Shown: positions 35,855 through 46,830, numbered from the stretch's first letter. The stretch is DNA of 64,000 nt from Plantago ovata (GCA_028274465.1 CM051458.1:32314692-32378691); one strand, 5' to 3'. Notes: generated by a model not told the origin, from the letters alone. Made by a program: numbers and translations.

Positions 35855-37000
35855 TTGCTCGAGTTGTCGTGTGCGACGGATGGACCAGTGGGGTGACCAC
35901 GCTGTCCATTGTTCCAGTGAGGTGGGGGTGAAGTTTCGGCACAACCTTGTGCGTGATACCTTGGCTGACATCTGTTCAAGGGTTGGTGTGGCTGTGCGAA
36001 AAGAGGCCCCTATGGGGTTCCTCTCAGATGATGGGCGGGACCTTCGTCCGGCAGACCTGTTATTATACAATTGGTCCCAAGGTCGGGACGCCTGCTTGGA
36101 TGTTACGGGTGTCTCTCCTTTTGCTGGTGGGGGTTTGGATTCTTGGGTTCCTGGAGCTGCTTTGCAGTCTGCCGTTCAGAAGAAGAAGAGCAAGTATTCT
36201 TCTAAGTGTGCAGAGCACGGCTACTCTTTCATCCCGTTTGCCTTCTCCACCTTTGGGGAGCTCAATGAGGAGGCCCTAGCTACTTTTTCGCGCCTTAAGC
36301 GCTTGTGTGTTAGCCATTCCAATGATGTTAGGAGTGGTGTTTTCCTTTTTTCTAGACTTAGCTTTTGTATTCAGAAAGGGGTTGGAGCACAGCTTGTCTC
36401 CCGACTCCCTTCCCACAAACGTTATTTTTTCCGTTTGCTCGAGTTGTCATGTGCATCGGATGGACCAGTGGGGGGACCACGCTGTTCATTGTTCCAGTGA
36501 GGTGGGGGTGAAGTTTCGGCACAATCTTGTGCGTGATACCTTGGCTGACATCTGCTCTAAGGTTGGTGTTGCTGTGCGGACAGAGGTCCCTATGGGGTTC
36601 CTTTCCGATGATGGACGGGACCTACGGCCAGCAGACTTATTGTTGTACAACTGGTCCCAAGGCAAAGACGCTTGCTTGGATGTTACCGGTGCCTCTCCTT
36701 TTGCTGGTGGGGGAGTGGATTCGTGGGCTCCCGGGGTGGCTTTGCAGAACGCCGTGCAGAAGAAGAAGAGGAAGTACTCTTCCAAGTGTGCGGATAATGG
36801 CTACTCGTTCATCCCTTTTGCCTTCTCTACGTTCGGGGAGCTCGACCAGGAGGCGTTGGCTACTCTTTCTCGTCTCAGGCATTTGTGTGTTAGTCTTTCT
36901 AATAATGTTAGGAGTGGTGTTTTTCTTTTTTCGAGGCTTAGTTTTTGTATTCAGAAAGGGGTGGGAGCACAAATTGTCTCTCGACTCCCTTCCAATTTTG
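35855..37000 (+). CDS. LINE endonuclease segment, present twice in tandem
   Basis: Copy 1 is 35855-36434 and copy 2 36435-37000, offset by 580 bases. Each has a CSSC...WGDHAVHCS knuckle, a RHNLVRDTL motif, then RPADLLLYNW and ACLDVTG, the Pro-Asp...Asp arrangement of restriction-like endonucleases, and ends QKGVGAQ(L/I)VSRLP. Copy 2 is in a different frame from copy 1. The copies differ mainly at third codon positions, while the motifs are kept. Only one nuclease domain is usual in this family. Confidence 0.7.
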
Positions 37001-37058
37001 TGTGATTAATACAAGTTATTATTATTAAAAAAAAAAAAGAAAAAAAAAAAAAAGAAAA

Positions 37059-37107
<49 letters not shown>
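37059..37107. repeat. AAT microsatellite, right flank of the LINE
   Basis: About 16 AAT units follow the LINE's A-rich tail. Read on the minus strand they are translated as a Leu run by the open frame of the neighbouring F-box-family relic. Confidence 0.85.
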
Positions 37108-38053
37108 TAATCTGATTTGATAATGAAAATAAAAATAAAAGATTCAAGGTTACATAGATCATTACTTCATAACTAAAGGCCTTCATAGAAGACTGAAAAT
37201 AGAAATAACGATTGAATGTTCGAATCTCAATGTCAGCAAGGCATTCGTAGCATGTAGTATCGTTATAGTGACCACACTTTGTCCACTCTTTACTACAAAA
37301 CGAAGGAATATCAAAATTGTTCTCGAAAACTCCATCATGTATCTTGTAAATTTGAGTGCATAGCGACTGTCGCCACATCTTGATACTCGTCAATCCTCCA
37401 TGACTGCTCGCTAATTCTTTGAAGGCAGTGAAGCCTTGTTGCCTCATTGCACTATTCGGATCGACCATTCTACAAATACACGAAGCATAGGCAGCCATCT
37501 TGTGAGAGTGCTTCTCCAGCATCTCAAGCAAATAAGGCACCCTACGAAAAATCTTGTACTCGAACACATCAACTTGTAGAATATAGTTAAGAAGTTGAAT
37601 ATAAAATTTGTTCAAATATTTCCGTAGAAATAAGTAATCAACCAAATACATACTATGAGCATGCTATAGCAAGTGTCCAACGATGCCATTGGATGAATTG
37701 GGATTGAAGAGATGTCAAGGTCCTCATAAAATCGATCAATACCAAACATGATCTTGAACGCTTTCATGTTGCAGTTAACATAAATACAAATATCCATCAA
37801 GATCCAATAATAAGAAATTCGTATAATTTAAAAATAAAAAATCTAAGAAATCAAAATATTATTCATATCAAATGAGCACTTCACCACCATAAACGCAACT
37901 GTTGAGAGTGACTACCAACATCAATATGATGTGCTCAAACGTTCCCTCGTCAATTATTTTACGGAACATTCGAACTCGATTCTCAATATTCGACTGAGCG
38001 GCCTCCAAACCAAATGGAGTCCTCATTTTCGCAATATGTAGCGATGATTTCAA
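37108..38053 (-). pseudogene. F-box-family paralogue 3, probably decayed
   Basis: Three homologous blocks are found in order: about 38026-37880 (MRTPFGLEAAQSN...), about 37767-37667 (FKIMFGIDRFYEDLD, ending at a GTATGT donor), and 37572-37108 (VDVFEYKIFRRV..., SHKMAAYASCICRMV, FKELA, SFC, C..CLAD). The last intron's phase does not fit and the first acceptor is not recognisable. The final frame has no stop of its own and runs through the AAT repeat as poly-Leu to 37025. The C-terminus is therefore about 30 residues longer than in the intact paralogue even before the repeat. It is a host gene relic. Residual expression cannot be excluded. Confidence 0.5.
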
Positions 38054-38540
38054 TTAAACAGACTTCGATTTTATAGTACATTTGTTAGTAGTCTAAATAT
38101 GGTACTCTCATTAGAACAAAATCGAATTGTTTATATATAATGTCTGGCTAAATCACATTTTGTAATCTAAATATGGTTAAAATTGTAAAAGTGTTAGATG
38201 ATATGAAATGTATTAAATCACAGATCCCGTATAAAAATATGGTGCTCGAGAGTTTTGGCAAGCACAAAATATGGTGCTTGAGATTTTCATATCGTTTCCG
38301 TATATAAGTTGGCACGTTAGTTGAATTGATTATGCAAAATCTCAAGCAATCCAACGTATTTCTACAAAGATACTGACCTAGAATTTAGTCAAACTAAATC
38401 CTTTAAATTTATAGAGTTTTAAAATTAGGAAGAATCGAGAATCAATACCATAATCATGATAAATCGTGTAGTGAAATAAACACAGAGGCATAGTAAATCA
38501 AGTACCAGTATCAAATGTTATCAGCAATAAATGATTACAA
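38054..38540. other. Intergenic DNA upstream of paralogue 3
   Basis: AT-rich with no gene seen. It separates the F-box-family relic (minus) from the divergent tRNA-like unit 4 (plus). Confidence 0.5.
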
Positions 38541-38612
38541 AGCTGTGGCCGAATGGAATGTAGGATCTTCATCATCCTCACCACCCGGTTTCAATTCCCA
38601 CCGACCACAGCT
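38541..38612 (+). ncRNA. tRNA-like Pol III unit 4 (divergent)
   Basis: It keeps both ends of the family (AGCTGTGGCC and GACCACAGCT), an A box TGGCCGAATGG, B box GGTTTCAATTC and the terminator TTTT, but its middle differs from all other copies. It is the oldest-looking unit, and it lies about 490 bases upstream of paralogue 3. Confidence 0.45.
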
Positions 38613-38919
38613 TTTACTTATGTATTATTTTTTTTATCATAAGACGGATTCTAAAAAGAGATTATTGTTAAATACAAAACATAAACAAAATAACCACTGA
38701 TTTAAACATATAGCAACGTGACAATGAATATGCTTCCAAATCCAACTTTTCTTAATGCTCAAATGTATAGCAATGTATTTAAACGGCACAGATTGTAGAT
38801 TTTGGTATTCTTTCTCTTAACTCATACAATTAAAGTCTGACGTAATCGTAGCCAATTTCAATTGTCAATTTTCAAAATATGTAAACTTCATGAACATCCG
38901 ACTGTAAATTTTCAGAATA

Positions 38920-39335
38920 TGTAAAACTCATGAGATCGAACAAACAAAGAAGAGTATGTATATGGAATAAAATAAAAAACGACACTAATCGAAATAATAA
39001 TCAATTGTTCATGAGGCGAAAATAAATCATGATCATAAAACGAATCATGTTTATAACAACACATTATATGATGAAATAAACAGTTACGGATCAAAGCAAA
39101 ATTCAAAACACGAATGAAGCCAAATCCAAAACACGAATGAAAGCTTATGGAAAAATTCCACTATAACAATATTCCATATATTAAATTTCAGATATAGCTA
39201 TGTAATATTCATGAGCTCGAACACACAAAGACGAATATGTATATGGAATAAACCCAAAAAACGACATTAATCGAAATAATAATCAATTGTTCATGAGGCG
39301 AAAATAAATCATGTCCATAAAACGAATCAATTGTA
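38920..39335. repeat. Tandem duplication of about 125 bases
   Basis: The segment around 38925-39050 (through CAATTGTTCATGAGGCGAAA) recurs at 39210-39335 with few changes, at an offset of about 285 bases. Between and around the copies I see no gene. Confidence 0.7.
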
Positions 39336-39368
39336 TCTGGAAATTGGAAAATTACATGAATCTCAAGA

Positions 39369-40180
39369 TTAGATTTCAGCTATAGCCGCGTGAAACTCAT
39401 TCGAACGACTATAGCATAGAACTTCACGATCTGCCAAACAATCAAGGCACAAACCATCATCTAATCCCCCCTCACCAACAATATGATCCTTACAACAAAA
39501 TTTCGGAATGTTAAAATTCAAAGCAAACACACCATGATTTAATTGACAAAGCTGCTTTAAGAGATATTGTCTAAATTTCTTCAAACAAAACAATCCTCCA
39601 GGCACCGTTGCAATCTCTTTAAAGAGACATAATCCTCGTTGTCGCACTTCGTCTTCATCACTCAACATTCTAACTATGCATGATGCATATCTGTTCATTC
39701 GATGTCTAGCAGCGGTTAAATGTCCTCGAAGGCGTTCGACCCTATGAAAGTTACGGTACGCAAACACATCGATCTACGAAAAAAATGAAGAAAACATTAG
39801 ACAACAGGTTTAAACAATTATTGTACAAAATTATAAATCAAAACAAAAGATGAAACTTACAATTAGCATCATGTAGTAGAAATTAGGAGTTGCTAATGGC
39901 TCGTTAGAGATAGATGAAAGATCAAAGCTCTCATAAAATCCTTCGTAATCAAACACGGTCCTGAATGAGTCCATACTTAAATCGAAACAAAAAGTGTTAT
40001 TAGCGAATGAAAACAATAATAAAATCGACAAAGAACTTCAGGATTGAGAACTTACCACACAATGATCGAAATAGAGTCGATCCAGCCACTGAATGCAAGA
40101 AGCAACAAACATTTCAAATGACTTTTCTTATTGTGTTCATGCGACGTTGTTGAACCTACGGAACCCTGCGGACCACTCAT
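39369..40180 (-). CDS. F-box-family paralogue 4, intact
   Basis: Exon 1 40180-40056 (125 bases), exon 2 39975-39861 (115) and exon 3 39773-39369 (405) join in phase to 214 residues. The introns are 80 and 87 bases, GT-AG. The start MSGPQGSVGSTTSHE is the only ATG in frame before the first splice site. The protein has a short hydrophobic N-terminal segment (about residues 24-40), FYYMMLI at exon 2's end, HRMNRYASCIVRML, FKEIA, and a terminal PKFC...CLDCLADREV cluster. These are C-terminal traits of At2g35280-like F-box proteins. A clear F-box is not visible, so a role in an SCF ligase is uncertain. It is the only paralogue here open from end to end. Confidence 0.65.
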
Positions 40181-40521
40181 TGCCTCTTACTTCGAATTCG
40201 ACTGATTTAAAAAGACAAAAACCGAAAATTGATAGAGAGGATACAGAATGAGGTTAGCTATATATAATCGTTTTTTAGGGTTTAGAAGATCCTTAATTTA
40301 TGCAATCTCCGTTTGAATTTTAAAATTACTTACCACATTATGTAAGCACAAAATCTGAACATTCCATATATTTTGATTTTCAGCATTGATGAGGCGTGCA
40401 TGGGAAGAAAGGAAAGACAATAAAGATTAATACTTACCAAAATAACTTAAAGATATTGTTACGAAAAGAAATATGAAATCGAACACCAATACTTGATGTT
40501 GTAAACAATGAACGATTGAAA

Positions 40522-40594
40522 AGCTGTGGCCGAGTGGAATGTGGTGATGTTCATGGTATATGCCACCCGGGTTCAAATCCCTCTGGCCACAGCT
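40522..40594 (+). ncRNA. tRNA-like Pol III unit 5
   Basis: It has a perfect 10-base closing stem, A box TGGCCGAGTGG and B box GGTTCAAATCC. The T-run is displaced (TTT, then TTTT and TTTTTTT within 18 bases). It lies about 340 bases upstream of paralogue 4. Confidence 0.55.
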
Positions 40595-40769
40595 TTGATT
40601 TTATTTTTTTCCAATTAAATGATTTATTCGATTACTCACTGATTTAATAATTAATAATCTAGAGTAATTATTACGGAAAAAAAACTTAATTGTTACCAAA
40701 TAAAATTAAAAGCATAAAATATTAAATCGAATACCAATACTTGATGTTGTCATCAATGAACGATTGAAA

Positions 40770-40842
40770 AGCTGTGGCCGAGTGGAATGTGGTGATGTTC
40801 ATGGTATATGCCACCCGGGTTCAATTCCCTCTGGCCACAGCT
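40770..40842 (+). ncRNA. tRNA-like Pol III unit 6
   Basis: It has a perfect 10-base closing stem, A box TGGCCGAGTGG, B box GGTTCAATTCC and the terminator TTTT. It starts 248 bases after unit 5. Confidence 0.55.
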
Positions 40843-41470
40843 TTTGCGATTTTTTTTTTAATTTATTATTTCCATGAATTTGCAAAAAAGATTATTCTTA
40901 AAATAAAAAACACTAATAATTAAATCACTGATTTATTAAATATTATTTTTCAATAATTAAAATTAATTGTGAATGAATAAACTAAAAACAATTAAACTGA
41001 TTTTCGTAAAATAGTGTCTCGGAATTTAATTTTAATTCCAGAATATATTTTACCTAGATTTTATTTAACATTTCAATTCACCGTTTAAATTAAAAAATAT
41101 TTATTATTAATTTTAAAATTCATTTTTCCAAGAATTTAATTGACACCATAATTCAACATTTAATTAATAAACTATTTATTTTTAAAATCCGAAATCTGTT
41201 TTGTTGTATAATAATTCAATTAACATATTATTTTTTAATTCCAGAATTTGTTTTGTTGTATAATTTCGGATTTTTTAATTTATATATAGCTGGACGTTTT
41301 TTATAAGAGGAAGAAGAATAAAAATTACCAAAATTAGATGAATGAAAACTTACCAAAACAAATGAAATTGAATCTTTTTCATGAGCTCAAAATTATTGCC
41401 ACATAGTGTGAAAGCTCTTGAGAATGAAATTGAGCTCTCCTAGACCCCTACCTTTCATGTATATATAGAT
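40843..41470. other. Very AT-rich DNA at the island's right edge
   Basis: Long runs of A and T with recurrent AATTTTAATT-type words. I see no gene or recognised element. Confidence 0.5.
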
Positions 41471-42554
41471 TGATGACAATGTTTTTTACACTTTCATTCG
41501 GTTCTTTTTCACCAATTTAGCTATCCTCTTGTATGCAGTTTAGTGCATTTGTTGTCACGTTTTCATTTTCTTTGTTATTTTCAGGATTTAGGTAAAAATC
41601 TCACTTTTGGATATGAATCATGGCGAAACATTGAAGTTTTGGTGCAACGAGATCACCCGTGGTGTGTCAAGGAGTACCGGGACATGTTTTCAGGCCAAAA
41701 GACCAAGTTTCAGAGCTCAAAACCGTGCCCAAGGCCAAGGAGAACACGAAAGATTCGAGATATCTTGTATGGGGCGGAAATGGTAGTTCATTCGGAGTTC
41801 GGATGAAGATTTTGGAGCCTTTGAAGTGAAATCCGGAAGTTCCATTTGCATAGTCTCAGTATTTTGGGCACCCGTTTTCTATACGATATTGGATTGGGAT
41901 GAGATTACAACCTACGCGTAGCTAACTCGAAGATCTATCCAACGGTGGGCCTTATGTGCCAATCCGAGTCCGGACGCGCCCGGAATCTCTGTTCGAACTT
42001 AAAGGAAAAACAGGCGAACTTGCTTCCAGCCACATGCGGACCGCCTGGGACGGGGGGCGCACAGCCCCTCAGATTCCGGAATTTGGAGATATTTTATATA
42101 TATAAGTCGAATTTTCAGATCTTAGATCATAATTTTGCAGACATAAACCCTAGAGCTTGTTCTGGGTTTTCTTTGACTTAGAACTACTTTTTCTTAGCGA
42201 TTTGGAGCATCAAGGTAGAGATTCGGACATATATTGATCTCACCTTGCTAGATTTTTGTGAGTTTAGCAATTCACCGGAGATTGACAACCCTCAGTGGTA
42301 ACTTTGTATCTCACTATTTTCTGCACTCTATCTTTTAATTCAACCATGTTTTCATCTATGATTGTTATGATTGCTATTGTTGATTTCGATTTCGATATGA
42401 GTAGCTAAATTTCTAGTAGGTGATAGTATGTAAATTCGCAGCTAAGGTTCATATTGTGCATGATTGAGTTTATGAATCTTTTACTTGTATAATTGTTTTA
42501 TTCGATTCTCTGATCCGACTAAGCCAAATATCTTCGTATAAAAGTGTTAGAAAC

Positions 42555-43744
42555 TGATGAACGTTGGATTGTCGAGTTCCAATTAATCAAATAAATTTGT
42601 ATTTAGCCCAAGGCAATTCACAACTACAACGAAAACCGTAGTGTAGCAGTAGAATAACCTCGAGTGTCGATCTCTAAGGACTATAACTAGCTTTATCTAA
42701 TCTAACTTAAGAATATAAAACAACAAACGACTTAGCAAAGGTTTTTCTTAACAGATAATGGAGATTGGTGATAGTATGGTCATTCAAAGCATAGCAGGTT
42801 AATAATCATGCATAAATTCATCGGTCTTGCATGAAGGTCTTTGATCAATGAATTGTCCAATTGTGTTCCGTAATTATTCAACACTACAAGATAGAGTTTT
42901 AGATAGATCAAAGAAATAAAGCAATAACTCAGAGTATAATGCGCGATATAGCCATTAGCATAATTATTAACCCTTCGCTAAGAAATCACATAATATCACC
43001 AACGAGAAGTTTAGCTACTCATATTTGTCATGCAATCAACAGAAATCATACCACGAATGAATGAAAACATGATGAAAGATATATAAATATAAATAGAAAA
43101 ACTGTAAGATACAATGTTACCGAAGGTTGTCAATCTCCGAACTGCTAAGAAAAAGTATCTCCTAAGCTAAGAACCCCCAGAACAGGCTCTGGAGAATTCC
43201 TACCTAAAACGACTGAGAAAGGTGGGAGAAAAGGTCTGGAAAAGTATGAAAAACGGAGAAAACTGAGCAACTATATATAGGCATTCGAATTGTGTGGGGA
43301 GAAGGGCCCCACACACCGGGCGATTCGCCTGGTGTGGGGCGATTCGCCTGGTGTGGGGCGATTGCCCCACGTCCCGGGCGACTCGCCCGGGAGTGTTTTT
43401 CGGCCAGATACGCGTTTTCGACGCGTTTTTGGATTTCTTCCCTTTTCGGATTCGGTTTTTGCCTTCTAGTGACCTTTTAACCTTCAGCCTCGACCCCCAG
43501 ACTTCAAATCCTATCCGGAATCTTTCAGATACTCCAATTAGGCTTCTGGAACACCAATTCCTTGTCTACTTCAATATAATTGCCCGGAAAACCTCATTTT
43601 TCAACCAAAACCTGTAAAATACAAACTAAAGGGAAACGTGACACTATTCTAATAAAATGCACTAAAATATAGCTAAATTAACATAGAGGATAGCTAAAAT
43701 AGGTGAAAAAGACTCAAATGAAAGTGTAAAATACATGTTCATCA
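42555..43744 (-). repeat. 3' LTR of the gag-only element
   Basis: TGATGAACGTTGG...CATGTTCATCA, 1190 bases. A polypurine tract (GGTTTGGGGAGTT on the minus strand, about 43745-43757) adjoins it. The palindrome array is at 43294-43393 beside the TATA-like CTATATATAG. Confidence 0.88.
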
Positions 43745-45216
43745 AACTCCCCAAACCGAACCTTTGCTTGTCCTCAAGCAACTAAGCTAGACTCTAATGC
43801 AAAAAACAATGCAACACAAAAAATGGAGTCTCATGCCAAATGAAATGAACTAATCTATCGAATCTATCAAAAAACATATGTACAAAAACCATACAAATCA
43901 TATCATGAATATAGGTTGAAGAATGCCTCGATTGAATCATACACGTCCACATAAGCACTTATGTCAAGACAAGATAGTCTCTCGTAACATTATCTACCTG
44001 GACCTAGTCAGTGACGACGTAATGAAACATGTTAGAATACGAATGGTTGTCCCGTGCCTATGAAACTGAGGACTTACTGCTGTTCACCAAGTTAAGACTT
44101 TTCCTCAAAGAGGTCGAACCAATACTGGCTCTCATCAAACGAAGGAGGGTTCCCTAAAAAAGATAACACTCCCCTATTCTACCCATCTCTCAAGCAAAGC
44201 CTTAAACTATTCACCACTTCCTGAATGGCAAGACGAGGGTGGTCTAGAACATATGACACTCAAACAAAAAGAAGAGATTACAACACGATTACGAACATTA
44301 CAAGAATTGGAAAATGAGACACAACACTTTGCTAAACTGCTATTTGGCTCTTTTTGGACCCTTCTTTGCTTTTTTGGGGTCTTTTCTTTTTTTCTTTTTT
44401 TTTCTTTTCCAGTTTTTTTTCTTTTTTCTGGAATTTTTCTTTTTCTTTTTTTTCGATTTTTTTTTTAGCCAGCAGTAGCACAACGAAAAAGAAACAAAAA
44501 TGACACACAAACGACCTCCCCAGTCCTATTCGAAAGAATAGGTTGGAGTAAAAAATTTACGAAAAAGGAAAAATAAACTCACAAGACAAAAATGAAAAAC
44601 AAGTCTAATGATGGCGTAACCCCCTCCCCAAACCTATTCGGAAGAATAGGTTGCAAACAAAGGATCACACAATCTCACACTACCTCCTTCCTAGGCATTT
44701 AGCAATCTCAAAGCAAGGTGAAGACTTGTTGCCTCTTAGGTACATAATTACTCGGGAAAAAAACCATAAGATCCTAACATGCATCATCCTATTATAAAGG
44801 CCTTCGTGAACCGCAGTAGAGAAAACACCACTAAGTGATGTCGAGACTACCAAGCTTAACTAAGTGCAATACATAAGTGTGACAAGCCAAGCGAGAAAAA
44901 CCTCAAACAAATTCATAGAGATGAAGCATATGATTAATGGCATAATTAGTTAATCTACCCAATGAAAAAGTTTAAAAAATTTGGCAATAAACTCCACATA
45001 AAACATGCAAGACTATCCTAGGATGAATGTAGTGTATGCAACCTATAAACTAAGAAAGCAGTAAACGTGCAAATGCAATTAAAAAACAAGATACCATACT
45101 CAATCTCACAAAGCTAAACAATACTTAACATCATGGTTCACATCCCATCTCCCTCATGAAACTTAAGCTAGCCCGTAGCAAAAGAGAATGAGTAAATAAA
45201 AAATTGATACCAGATG
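43745..45216 (-). other. Untranslated part of the gag-only element
   Basis: No coding sequence is seen. It holds a T/C-rich run (44350-44465) and two 18-base hairpins with identical 7-base stems (44525-44542 and 44633-44650). Confidence 0.6.
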
Positions 45217-45735
45217 TTACCGAACGGTTTGGCCTTGGTCGGCTGAGTATTTAAGAGTACCTCCCCATGGTGGCCGCCAATCTCTTGGTCCGATGTAGCA
45301 AAGAGACCTAGGAAGCTTCAAAGATCTCACCATGGTGAATGGACTGGTTTGCTTTGCAGGCATATCCAATAAGGACTTCATCAATAGGAAGACATTCACT
45401 TTGACTTTATCGAGGTTCTTGTTTAGTGGTGACTCCTGTGTATCTTGCTTGTCAAGCTTTCCATCTCGGAGGGGTAGATTCACCACTTTGTACTCAAGAA
45501 CCTTAGTAGTAACGGAAGGAAGTGGCTTTGGATTGATGCGAATGTCTGTGAGTAAAGAAACAGGGGAGCTGGGGTCGTCCAGCTCCCCAGAACCGCCCCC
45601 CAGCTTACTGGTCATGGGAGGCGGTTCGCCCCCCATGCTGGGCGAACCGCCCCCCCACCTCCAGGGGGGCGTCGCCTTCCAATCCTTCTCCTCTTCAAGT
45701 TTCTGAACCTCTTCTACTTCCGCACATTTTAACAA
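45217..45735 (-). pseudogene. Downstream frame of the gag-only element (fossil)
   Basis: This 172-residue minus-strand frame follows gag. It is Pro/Gly-rich at its start (WRWGGGSPSMGGEPPP), where the DNA consists of GGCGGTTCGCC-type palindromes like those of the LTR, and it has no recognised domain. It may be the gag tail. Confidence 0.45.
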
Positions 45736-45896
45736 GCTGAATTTTTCCGTAAGATGCTCAGTTACTTCAACTTCTTCAACAACTTTTGCTATACGAAGGT
45801 CATCTTCAACTTGCTCGACATGTGCAATTTCATCTTCCTCACTGATTTCATCGACTTCAAAATACTCCTCGGATGAGCTTCATGCTTCACCTCGAT

Positions 45897-46586
45897 CTAC
45901 TTCCTTTCCGGTGATGTGAATTGGTATGACCTCATCAGATTGTGTTGAACCTCTGGCGTACTACGGAGGACTTCTTCTGCCTCGTCGACCGTACATTCTC
46001 CCAGACCGCCGCTCAACCTATCCACTCTAAGTCGTTCATCTTCATGAAGTCCACCGACGAAGCACCAAATCAACTCCCCATCTTCGAAACGGTGATGGGG
46101 ACACTCACGTTTATACATCTCAAAACGTTCGTAGGCGTCACAAAACTTCTCATACTCTCCTTGCTCAAAATATTGGATCCTATCACGTAAGGCAATCGTC
46201 TCATGATAACGCATGAACAGAGCCAAGAATTCCTCTACTACTTGGCCCCAAGTTTTCAGCGATCCTGGTTCTAACCTTGCAATCCAACGCCTCGGCTCAT
46301 ACCCAAGAGTAAAAGAAAATAATTTCCTGCACAATTGGTCCTTAGTAAACCCTTCTGCTGGAATTCTTTCTATTTCCTTCTCATAGGATCGAATGAAACT
46401 CCATGGGTCCATCCCTACTCCATCTTCGTACCTTGGTAAGTACCTCACCGTGGACTTCGTCACCTCATACCTCCTTAACTCATCTTCCAGGTATACGGAA
46501 GATCCTCTCCTCACCTGTGAGAATTGGGGTGTCATGCGAGCGCGCATGGACATCATACCTGTATTTCTGTAGTAAGAGTAACTCAA
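45897..46586 (-). CDS. Gag of the gag-only element
   Basis: 229 residues on the minus strand, starting MSYSYYRNTGMMSMRARMTP. The central segment (DPWSFIRSYEKEIERI; RRWIARLEPGSLKTWGQ; FLALFMRYH; about residues 60-150) matches the Retrotrans_gag pattern (PF03732) of Gypsy elements. Gag forms the virus-like particle, and a gag-only element would supply its own shell but need outside enzymes. The frame is open across this domain. Confidence 0.75.
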   Translation of the reverse strand: MSYSYYRNTGMMSMRARMTPQFSQVRRGSSVYLEDELRRYEVTKSTVRYLPRYEDGVGMDPWSFIRSYEKEIERIPAEGFTKDQLCRKLFSFTLGYEPRRWIARLEPGSLKTWGQVVEEFLALFMRYHETIALRDRIQYFEQGEYEKFCDAYERFEMYKRECPHHRFEDGELIWCFVGGLHEDERLRVDRLSGGLGECTVDEAEEVLRSTPEVQHNLMRSYQFTSPERK

Positions 46587-46810
46587 AACTAAAAATTAGT
46601 TCTATTAGCGTAATCGAACACAATATCACCAAAAATTTCGAGAGCACAAACACGCAAGGTAACCAAGATCAGATTAGATGAATTTACTAAAGAAGATAGG
46701 AGGAAAGAAATAGGGTAAGAAAGTGAAATTTCTGAGAGACAATCCAAGAGCTGTTCTGGGAATTGAATGCTGAAAATATATATAAGTTAAACAGAAAAAA
46801 GGAGTATAGT

Positions 46811-46827
46811 CCCCGGCAACGGCGCCA
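46811..46827 (-). other. Primer-binding site (tRNA-Asp)
   Basis: The minus strand reads TGGCGCCGTTGCCGGGG, a 17-base complement of the plant tRNA-Asp 3' end, three bases from the LTR border. Confidence 0.9.
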
Positions 46828-46830
46828 ATT

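Larger units (their letters stand above)
32591..37058 (+). mobile_element. Non-LTR retrotransposon with restriction-like endonuclease
   Basis: GC-rich plus-strand LINE in AT-rich DNA, with a 5' leader (32591-33218), a zinc-finger region, reverse transcriptase, Cys/His knuckle and endonuclease, then an A-rich tail (about 37028-37058). Placement of the nuclease after the RT with a PAD...DVT motif is the arrangement of R2-like elements, not of L1. The body has at least two frameshifts and one in-frame stop. The nuclease segment is present twice. Both flanks are (AAT)n, so the target was probably a microsatellite. Confidence 0.75.
40330..40850 (+). repeat. Duplicated upstream segment with two tRNA-like units
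   Basis: This is the second copy of the segment at 30710-31250, again divergently upstream of an F-box-family gene (paralogue 4). It contains two units of about 248 bases instead of three. Confidence 0.75.
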
